Assembly: GCA_016199425.1 (NCBI GenBank)
Contig: JACQGT010000646.1
Location: 1-7,491 of the forward strand
DNA from: Chloroflexota bacterium
GTDB lineage: Bacteria > Chloroflexota > Anaerolineae > Caldilineales > Caldilineaceae
DNA length: 7,491 nucleotides
Direction of reading: 5' to 3'
The translations under genes and the position numbers were made by a program. The notes below the pieces were generated by a model. That model searched no databases and was not told the DNA's origin. It was given only the letters and a program-made list of their open reading frames with translations. Below are positions 1 to 4,014 of the stretch, piece after piece (the stretch's first letter is position 1; each line of letters starts with the position of its first letter).

Positions 1-56
1 GGTATTGCGTATTCCGTTTTGCATATTTCGTGGGGTGGTTGTGCCGTCAGACGAAT

Positions 57-232
57 GACCGCGAATAGAGGGGTTGCGCGAATAGCTGCTCTCGTAGAGA
101 TGCTCAGTAGACCGCAATGCTCCGGGCGTGGTCCGTGACCCGCCCGGAGCATTGCGGTCTACTGATACTGAGGGGATGGGAGTATGCGTCACCTGCACGT
201 CAACTATTCGCGTAATCCTCCCATTCGCGGTC
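57..232. repeat. Nested palindromic element with a 25-bp perfect hairpin core
   Basis: The core is a perfect 25-bp inverted repeat, 104-128 against 141-165; its loop contains a smaller GGTC/GACC stem (130-133 with 137-140). Two outer pairs are collinear with it: 77-85 (CGCGAATAG) with 204-212, and 57-66 (GACCGCGAAT) with 223-232. The two outer pairs are separated by exactly 10 nt on both sides, so the whole 176-bp block is an eroded palindrome. No coding gene fits inside. No T-run follows the core stem, so a simple intrinsic terminator is unlikely. It could be a REP/MITE-like non-autonomous element, a folded RNA or a recombination site; the sequence does not decide. Confidence 0.7.
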
Positions 233-289
233 AAAAGTATTGGCGCTATTGTAGCATACGTGGCGGTTGTGCGATACGAGACGCAATCG

Positions 290-333
290 GTGACGCGCAT
301 CGTAACGTTTTCGTGACGGTGGGGAGGTATTCT
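290..333 (+). promoter_or_regulatory. Promoter-like site A: three GTRACG half-sites plus -10
   Basis: Half-sites are GTGACG at 290-295, GTAACG at 302-307 and GTGACG at 313-318, with start-to-start spacing of 12 and 11. Eight bases later comes a -10-like TATTCT (328-333). The layout matches sites B, C and D in this window. No intact gene follows: an AGAGGAG motif (337-343) precedes a GTG/TTG-initiated frame of only about 11 codons that stops at 382, shortly before a repeat element. I infer a promoter whose gene has been lost, or one that makes a short transcript. Confidence 0.55.
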
Positions 334-404
334 GGCAGAGGAGAGGGTGTTGAGTGGCTTGGTTATCAGACGATATGCTTAGGGGCACTGATAGGAATGA
401 AAAT

Positions 405-500
405 CAGAACGCAGATTACGCAGCGCCCAGGGGGCACCCGGCAGATTTACGCAGATTTTATCCGTGCGAATCCTTACAATCCGTGTAATCCGTGTCCTTA
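405..500. repeat. Interspersed repeat with ACGCAGATT and AATCCGTGT units
   Basis: ACGCAGATT occurs at 409-417 and again at 449-457, with a partial copy at 418-423. Variants of AATCCGTGT follow at 459-500, the last two in tandem at 479-495. A GC-rich spacer (about 424-444) interrupts the first unit type. This composition, ACGCAGATT on one side and ATCCGTG on the other, resembles a short intergenic repeat that I recall from many environmental bacterial genomes. It is non-coding as far as I can see, and lies just upstream of the next gene's ribosome binding site. Confidence 0.55.
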
Positions 501-531
501 TTTTTAGAACAGCGTAAAGGACGTGCGAAAG

Positions 532-981
532 ATGAAAAAGCAATCAGATGTGGTTATCATTGAGTCTTGGGGGGACGCTGCGGTCAGTGGTCTGCTGTCA
601 GGGATTCTGGCCGGTGTGGTGATGGCCGGATTCCTGGCCGCGGCGGGCTTTGCCGGGGGTGGTTCGGTGGCAGAGGTGCTCTCCCGTTTCGGCGCTGGCG
701 AGGGAACGACGCCAGTAGCCGGTCTGCTCACCCATCTGGCCGTGTCAGGCGTCTATGGCATTGCCTGGGGCTATCTCTTTCGGATCGTGCGCAGCCTGAT
801 TTCAGCCCCGGCCTAGCTGGTGGGGCTGGCCTACGGGCTGCTGCTCTTTCTGGTGGCCCAGGGTCTCTTTCTGGTTGATCCTACGCCGTTGACCGGGATT
901 CCGCCCCTGCAATTTCTGATCGCGCATGGCATCTATGGGCTGACGCTGGGCCTGCAAACCCGGCGGAAAGAAGGATCCTGA
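532..981 (+). pseudogene. Small membrane protein gene interrupted by an in-frame TAG
   Basis: The frame starts best at ATG 532, with AAAGGA (516-521) 10 nt upstream; a GTG at 523 in the same frame is too close to that site. It runs to TAG at 814-816, then continues open in the same frame to TGA 979-981. Together that is a protein of about 149 residues. Hydrophobic stretches lie near residues 19-45, 65-90, 96-113 and 128-144, and the downstream part (LVGLAYGLLLFLVAQGLFL) continues the same four-helix style. The residue at the stop could have been Trp (TGG to TAG is one change), giving APAWLVGLAYG. I recognise no named function. Either the gene is inactivated, it makes a 94-residue protein with about half the helices, or the stop is read through or is a sequencing error. 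Its 3' end abuts a fragment of another gene family. Confidence 0.65.
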
Positions 982-1137
982 CGCCCAGCAGGTGCTGGCG
1001 CAGTTCGCCCAAACGGCCCGCGATGAGACTGACTTAGATGGCTGACGGCGGAGCTGGCGCGGGTGGTGCAGGAGACGATGGAGCCGGAGGGGGTGAGGGT
1101 GTGGCTGAAACTGACAGGGAGAGAAAGTGGAGGGTAG
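980..1137 (+). pseudogene. Frameshifted C-terminal scrap of the RRFYRRKYDA membrane family
   Basis: Reading from 980 gives DAQQVLAQFAQTARDETDLDG and then TGA at 1043-1045. Shifting frame at about 1040-1042 continues as LTAELARVVQETMEPEG... VRVWLKL, ending at TAG 1135-1137. Together these reproduce the last 50 or so residues of the two intact membrane proteins at 4015-5277 and 5274-6455, so one base is missing near 1041. The start of the homology coincides with the TGA of the upstream broken gene (979-981), which suggests a deletion or recombination joined the two. No start codon or ribosome binding site serves it. It is a remnant of a third or fourth paralogue. Confidence 0.8.
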
Positions 1138-1176
1138 AGTGGGGAGAAAATTAGTGACACTACCTCACTTACGACA

Positions 1177-1422
1177 CTAACGTCGTTTCTTGCCGTAAAA
1201 CAGTTCCAGATATTCGTCATTGGTCAACCCGGCATCACGCAGCAAACCTTTGAGGAGACCTGGTTTAACGATTTGCCCCCGATGAGAGGGAATAGTGAGA
1301 TGAAACTCGACACCGTCTTTGCTCAGAATGTGATGACTTCCCGTCACACGAGCCACACGCCAGCCGTCACGCTGGAAGGCTTTGATGTGCTGTTCGGCTG
1401 TGGCGCGGGGTAGCTGCGGCAT
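1177..1422 (-). CDS. hicA: HicA-family toxin (YcfA-like mRNA interferase)
   Basis: The 81-residue product fits the HicA/YcfA-like family, small double-stranded-RNA-binding-fold proteins that act as translation-dependent mRNA endoribonucleases in type II toxin-antitoxin systems. The key motif is G28-S29-H30-H31 (in VTGSHHILSKDG); in the family the conserved histidine here is catalytic. A second family feature, P45-S46-H47-R48-G49, is followed by a C-terminal helix (KPGLLKGLLRDAGLTNDEYLEL). It is slightly longer than the shortest HicA proteins but complete. Its ATG overlaps the TGA of the upstream hicB gene (ATGA at 1424-1421), so the two are probably translationally coupled. It ends within about 40 bp of the frameshifted fragment on the other strand. 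Family assignment is firm; activity is untested. Confidence 0.9.
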   Translation of the reverse strand: MPQLPRATAEQHIKAFQRDGWRVARVTGSHHILSKDGVEFHLTIPSHRGQIVKPGLLKGLLRDAGLTNDEYLELFYGKKRR

Positions 1423-1694
1423 CAGGGGATTTGAACCTGGAGGGATAAAGGATGAGTCAACGTTTCAGATTTGAGTTTCAGGCGGGACAAATTGAGAGAA
1501 CGTTCGATATGAACTGCCAACCAACCAGAAATGGCATCTACAATGTTGTGTATGGCTTCATCAATCGTTTCGCCTTGCGACCAACACCCCTGAAGGGCTG
1601 GGCAATAGGCAATATATCCACTATCTTCTTCATCAGGCTCGATGACCACTGTAAAGCCCCACAAGGTAGTGAAGGTTTGTGTTGTTTCACTCAC
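1422..1694 (-). CDS. hicB: HicB-family antitoxin
   Basis: The product carries the HicB-like fold: GYIAYCPALQGCWSQGET at residues 26-43, followed by the helix IDEAIHNIVDAISGWL. HicB proteins bind and neutralise HicA, and many also repress their own promoter. I choose GTG at 1694 (90 residues) because AGGAG lies 7 nt upstream; the longer GTG start at 1709 would put that Shine-Dalgarno sequence inside the gene. After residue 60 the tail (SLNLSRLKLKSETLTHPL...) does not look like a helix-turn-helix or ribbon-helix-helix domain, so any DNA binding is unclear. It is first in a two-gene operon with hicA. The order antitoxin then toxin is the reverse of the E. coli hicAB operon but common for this subfamily. 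Confidence 0.88.
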   Translation of the reverse strand: MSETTQTFTTLWGFTVVIEPDEEDSGYIAYCPALQGCWSQGETIDEAIHNIVDAISGWLAVHIERSLNLSRLKLKSETLTHPLSLQVQIP

Positions 1695-1756
1695 AATATT
1701 GCTCCTCACGCTTATCTGAGTCAGGCAAATGATACTACTAAAGATGATTAATGATG

Positions 1757-1785
1757 ATTATACCAGCTTGGTAACGATTTTCGTA
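1757..1785 (-). promoter_or_regulatory. hicBA promoter with extended -10
   Basis: On the minus strand, positions 1765-1757 read TGG followed by TATAAT, a consensus extended -10 element. The hexamer 17 bp upstream (1785-1780, TACGAA) is a poor -35, as is often the case with extended -10 promoters. Transcription would begin near 1750 and give a leader of about 55 nt before the hicB GTG. The first two half-sites of promoter-like site B (1771-1788) lie inside this promoter, so a protein bound there would probably block hicBA. Confidence 0.6.
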
Positions 1786-1814
1786 ACGATCCAGTTACGA
1801 TGAGCTGCTATACT
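1771..1814 (+). promoter_or_regulatory. Promoter-like site B upstream of the cupredoxin gene
   Basis: Half-sites are GTAACG at 1771-1776 and 1783-1788 and GTTACG at 1794-1799 (spacing 12 and 11). Exactly 8 bp later comes CTATACT, giving a good -10 (TATACT, 1809-1814). No standard -35 is present at 17 bp; the half-sites occupy that position. This suggests activation by a factor bound to tandem repeats. Transcription would start near 1821, just before a short GC-rich hairpin (1826-1831 with 1835-1840), about 55 nt from the cupredoxin ATG. Confidence 0.6.
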
Positions 1815-1875
1815 CTGATCGTACAGGCTGCCCGGCAGCCACACGACAACCGGATGCTCTTCACCAGATAGGCCA

Positions 1876-2217
1876 ATGACAACTGTTCGCTTCTTCACCC
1901 TGACTGTTATCCTAATGCTTCTGGCCGCCTGCGGCGCGGCGTCGAATACGGCCACCATCCGCACGGACGGGATGCGCTTCATCAAGGAGGAAGTGCGCGT
2001 GCGGGCAAGGGAGGCGGTGACCCTGCGCATCGTCAATCGGGACGGCTACGCCCACTCCTTTGACATGGACGATTTCGACATTCACAAGCCGTTGGCGGCC
2101 AAGGAGATTGCGGAAATTGTGATTGCACCGGAAGGGCCGGGGCGCTATACTTTCTACTGCGGCACGCCCGGCCATCAGCCAGCGGGAATGGAAGGCGTGC
2201 TGATTGTCGATCCGTAA
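1876..2217 (+). CDS. Cupredoxin-domain lipoprotein (type 1 copper site)
   Basis: The 113-residue product begins with a lipoprotein signal peptide: a hydrophobic stretch at residues 6-18 and the lipobox L16-A17-A18-C19, so the mature protein should be lipid-anchored at the outside of the cytoplasmic membrane. The rest is a small beta-sandwich cupredoxin domain. Candidate type 1 copper ligands are H60 (in GYAHSF), C95, H100 and M105 (in YCGTPGHQPAGM), the His...Cys-x4-His-x4-Met pattern of blue copper electron carriers. A two-cysteine CuA motif is absent. A role as a periplasmic-side electron carrier is inferred from the ligands only. The ribosome binding site is weak (TAGG before ATG 1876). 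The gene has its own promoter-like site B and diverges from hicBA. Translation stops at TAA 2215-2217. Confidence 0.85.
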   Translation: MTTVRFFTLTVILMLLAACGAASNTATIRTDGMRFIKEEVRVRAREAVTLRIVNRDGYAHSFDMDDFDIHKPLAAKEIAEIVIAPEGPGRYTFYCGTPGHQPAGMEGVLIVDP

Positions 2218-2300
2218 GCATTATTTTGCGAGGTGAATCCAATGACAGCCAACCTCTCCCATCCTTCTGCCATTGACGAACAGACGTCAGGGAGACGCCG

Positions 2301-2354
2301 ATGTACTACACAGAAGCCAGTATTATCATCAACCGGCCGATGGATGTCGAGTGA
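2301..2354 (+). pseudogene. 5' stub of an SRPBCC-like gene, cut by a repeat
   Basis: ATG 2301 has AGGGAG (2289-2294) 6 nt upstream and encodes MYYTEASIIINRPMDVE before TGA 2352-2354. The string ASIIINRP followed by an acidic stretch is how SRPBCC/polyketide-cyclase-like ligand-binding proteins (usually about 140-150 residues) typically begin. Only these 17 codons remain. The perfect inverted-repeat arm starts at 2354, the last base of the stop codon, so the rest of the gene was probably lost when the repeat arrived or by deletion at it. The family call rests on a very short string and is tentative. Confidence 0.5.
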
Positions 2355-2424
2355 AAAAACCGAGTTTTTCTCGAAAATAGCCGGGTTTCCCAGGTGTGAG
2401 TTGGCGTTAAAAACTCGGTTTTTT
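2354..2424. repeat. 16-bp perfect inverted repeat, terminator-like
   Basis: The arm at 2354-2369 (AAAAAACCGAGTTTTT) is the exact reverse complement of 2409-2424. A 39-nt interior (2370-2408) contains a further CGAG/CTCG mini-stem and a related CCGGGTTTCC motif. Both arms end in T-runs on one strand or the other, so an RNA hairpin here could act as a bidirectional terminator. The nested, degenerate copies of a CCGAGTTT/CCGGGTTT core look more like a dispersed repeat element than a simple terminator. It sits exactly where the SRPBCC-like frame is cut off. Confidence 0.65.
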
Positions 2425-2489
2425 GGCCTTTTTGCAATGAACTCTTAGTACCTTACCAGATGAATTCTTGTGTACTGTGCAAGAAATCC

Positions 2490-2572
2490 ACCACTGAGGC
2501 ACTGAGGACACAGAGTTTCACTGAGGAAGTTGAGAAAAGCTCTTTTCTCAGTGTACCCAGTGCCTCAGTGGT
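2490..2572. repeat. Inverted repeat with CCACTGAGGCACTG ends
   Basis: The 15-bp ends are perfect reverse complements: 2490-2504 and 2558-2572. Inside, CACTGAG (2519-2525) pairs with CTCAGTG (2547-2553), and TGAGAAAAG (2531-2539) pairs with CTTTTCTCA (2542-2550) around a 2-nt loop. The whole 83-bp block could fold into one long hairpin. The CTGAGGCACTGAGG/CTCAGTG wording is of a type I recall as repetitive in environmental genomes. Its right edge at 2572 is where homology to the membrane-protein family resumes. Confidence 0.65.
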
Positions 2573-2902
2573 TTGCTTTTTGCCATTGGCACGGCCTTCT
2601 TTATTCCCCTGCCCTTTGTCTTCCCCAATGGACAGGTGGAGCCAGCCTGGATGCGTTGGCCGATGCTGGTGGTGACGCTTCTCTACACCATTGCCGTTCT
2701 GCTCACCACCCTGCGCGGCCGGGTACAGGCGCTGATCGACCGGCGCTTCTACCGCCAGAAGTACGACGCAGCCCAGGTGCTGGCGGTTTTTGCTCTAACA
2801 GCGCGGGACGAGACAGATTTGGATGAATTGATGCAGGCATTGCAGCGAGTGGTGGAGGAGGCAATGCAGCCGGAGGGCGTGGGGGTGTGGCTGAAACAGT
2901 GA
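2573..2902 (+). pseudogene. 5'-truncated, internally shortened RRFYRRKYDA membrane-family gene
   Basis: The frame begins immediately after the repeat and encodes about 109 residues with no credible start: the first candidate is a TTG at the repeat border without a ribosome binding site. Residues 10-30 (FFIPLPFVFPNGQVEPAWMRW) match the LYLFPSGRFVPGWTRW segment of the protein at 4015-5277. Residues 49-109 match its C-terminal module (RVQALIDRRFYRQKYDA... ARDETDLDEL... MQPEGVGVWLKQ). About 180 residues lying between these segments in the intact paralogue are missing here, as is everything upstream. The result is one or two short hydrophobic segments plus the C-terminal tail. The reading frame is still open, so the C-terminal module might be expressed, but I read it as a deletion remnant. 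The stop codon (2900-2902) lies inside promoter-like site C. Confidence 0.75.
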
Positions 2903-2942
2903 CGGCTGCCGTAACGATCCGGTGACGGCTGTCTGCTACGAT
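2899..2942 (+). promoter_or_regulatory. Promoter-like site C overlapping a stop codon
   Basis: Half-sites are GTGACG 2899-2904, GTAACG 2911-2916 and GTGACG 2922-2927 (spacing 12 and 11). After 8 bp follows CTACGAT, with TACGAT (2937-2942) as -10. The first half-site includes the TGA stop of the upstream fragment. Transcription would start near 2949 and proceed into a 17-codon ORF and then the SDR gene about 190 nt downstream. Confidence 0.55.
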
Positions 2943-2956
2943 GGGGGCAGACAGCC
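2927..2956. promoter_or_regulatory. 10-bp perfect dyad framing the -10 of site C
   Basis: GGCTGTCTGC at 2927-2936 is the exact reverse complement of 2947-2956. The 10-bp centre contains the -10 element and the likely start-site region. Such a dyad around the -10 could be an operator for a dimeric repressor or a hairpin near the RNA 5' end. The other three promoter-like sites do not have it. Confidence 0.4.
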
Positions 2957-3002
2957 CGGCGCTGTTCAACCATCCAATTTTGGCAGCCAAAGGAGTTACG
3001 AT

Positions 3003-3056
3003 TTGGTTCAAGAGCAAGTAGCCGAGAAGTATCCCCCGAAACGTTTGGTGACATAA
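3003..3056 (+). CDS. Short 17-residue ORF or gene stub behind site C
   Basis: A strong Shine-Dalgarno sequence, AAAGGAG (2989-2995), lies 7 nt before TTG 3003. The frame encodes MVQEQVAEKYPPKRLVT and stops at TAA 3054-3056. It is the first translatable frame downstream of promoter-like site C. I do not recognise it. It may be a leader peptide for the SDR operon, or the 5' stub of a gene truncated like the SRPBCC-like one. A second tiny frame (GTG 3076 to TAA 3126, MSDNDQLRQSGGSRSD) lies between it and the SDR gene but lacks a well-spaced ribosome binding site. Confidence 0.3.
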   Translation: MVQEQVAEKYPPKRLVT

Positions 3057-3138
3057 ACCTGCACTGAAAGCAAAGGTGAGTGATAACGATCAACTGCGCC
3101 AATCCGGGGGCAGTCGATCAGATTAAGGGAGGAAAGAT

Positions 3139-3969
3139 ATGAATCTTGGCGGACAAATTGTCCTTATTACTGGTGGTGGTCGCGGTCTTGGTCGTGCGTT
3201 TGCCTGTGGGCTGGCAAACGCAGGCGCATACGTAGTCGTCACAGCTCGCTCGCAAGAGCAATTACGGGATACGGTTCAGAGCATAGAAGGGCAGGGCGGC
3301 GAAGCCAGGGCTATCCCTGCGGATGTCACTGATGAAGTGGCCGTTCGGCGACTGGTCGCCACTGTTGAAGAACAAGTGGGACCGATTGATCTTTTGGTCA
3401 ACAACGCTGGCGTTTTTCGGGCCTTTGGGCTGATTGCCGACATTGACCCGCAGGAGTGGTGGCGCGAGGTTGAAATCAATCTTCGGGGGCCGTTTCTCTA
3501 TACCCATACCGTCCTGCCCAGGATGCTGGAGCGTGGCCGCGGGCGGATCATCAACGTCGCCAGCGGCGCCGGTCTGCAACCCTTTGAAACCATCTCGGCG
3601 TACAATGTCAGCAAAACTGCGCTCATCCGCCTGACCGAAAGCACCGCTCTTGAAGTCAAGTCGCAGGGGATCCGGGTCTTTGCCATCGATCCCGGCACTG
3701 TACGCACACCGATGAACGCCTACGTTCACGATTCGCCGGAGGTGGCTCGCCGCGCCCCGCTGGTGCAGCAGTGGTTTCACGAACTGTACGCGGCCAATGG
3801 CGACACGCCGATTGAAAAAGCGGTGGATGTCGTCCTGCAAATCGCATCCGGCAGGGCGGATGCCCTGACGGGATGTTATTTCGGCGTTATGGATGACATC
3901 GACGCATTGGCGCAACAGGCGGAGATCATTCAACAGGAAAGTCGTCGGAAACTGCGGATGCAGATGTAA
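3139..3969 (+). CDS. Classical short-chain dehydrogenase/reductase (SDR)
   Basis: The 276-residue protein has a full classical SDR layout: the Rossmann glycine motif T11-G-G-G-R-G-L-G18, D62 in ADVTD, N88-N-A-G91, and the catalytic tetrad N114, S142, Y155 and K159 (YNVSK). A P185-G186 motif follows the active site (DPGTVRTPM). R15 in the glycine loop and R37 after the second strand favour NADP(H). The family reduces or oxidises alcohol/carbonyl groups of many small substrates; nothing here fixes the substrate. The C-terminal part (DIDALAQQAEIIQQESRRKLRMQM) is a charged helix. The ATG has AGGGAGG at 3126-3132, a good ribosome binding site. No signal peptide is visible, so it is cytoplasmic. 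The next gene begins 45 bp downstream on the same strand, so read-through is likely. Confidence 0.92.
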   Translation: MNLGGQIVLITGGGRGLGRAFACGLANAGAYVVVTARSQEQLRDTVQSIEGQGGEARAIPADVTDEVAVRRLVATVEEQVGPIDLLVNNAGVFRAFGLIADIDPQEWWREVEINLRGPFLYTHTVLPRMLERGRGRIINVASGAGLQPFETISAYNVSKTALIRLTESTALEVKSQGIRVFAIDPGTVRTPMNAYVHDSPEVARRAPLVQQWFHELYAANGDTPIEKAVDVVLQIASGRADALTGCYFGVMDDIDALAQQAEIIQQESRRKLRMQM

Positions 3970-3991
3970 AGCGTAAGTCTGATTGCTAGAT

Positions 3992-4003
3992 CTGACATGT
4001 CAG
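3992..4003. promoter_or_regulatory. 12-bp palindrome touching the ribosome binding site at 4002
   Basis: CTGACATGTCAG is a perfect palindrome 11 bp before the ATG at 4015 and overlaps the AGGA (4002-4005) that serves as its ribosome binding site. It could be an operator half-dyad or a weak hairpin that hides the ribosome binding site. It may also be chance, as palindromes of this length are not rare. Confidence 0.25.
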
Positions 4004-4014
4004 GATAGACCCCT

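Noticed and set aside
104..165. Intrinsic terminator
   Set aside because: The stem is long and perfect but has no T-run on either side, and no gene end is close by.
57..232. Retron-type or other reverse-transcribed RNA
   Set aside because: No reverse transcriptase or related gene occurs in the window, and a palindrome alone is not sufficient support.
405..500. CRISPR-like short repeats
   Set aside because: Units are 9 bp, near-tandem, without regular unique spacers and with no cas genes nearby; it fits a dispersed repeat better.
128..507. Two overlapping plus-strand reading frames of 62 and 107 codons in the left intergenic region
   Set aside because: Both run through the palindrome, site A or the interspersed repeat, have no ribosome binding site that decides a start, and encode no recognisable or well-composed protein.
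814..816. Recoded amber codon (pyrrolysine or programmed readthrough)
   Set aside because: No stem-loop or pyl gene is visible and the context suggests a simple Trp codon mutation; kept only as a possible nonsense mutation.
1151..1186. Terminator for hicBA (TTAGTG/CACTAA and ACGAC/GTCGT pairings)
   Set aside because: Stems are only 5-6 bp and there is no T-run on the minus strand after them.
2233..2448. A 71-codon frame starting at GTG 2233 or ATG 2242 (AGGTG 6 nt upstream of the ATG)
   Set aside because: The start signal is reasonable, but the frame reads through the SRPBCC-like stub in another phase and then through an inverted repeat. If anything, only its first 15-20 codons could be a truncated gene start.
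3262..3933. Long minus-strand frame opposite the SDR gene
   Set aside because: It is antisense to an SDR with a complete set of motifs, and encodes no recognisable domain; a shadow of codon bias.
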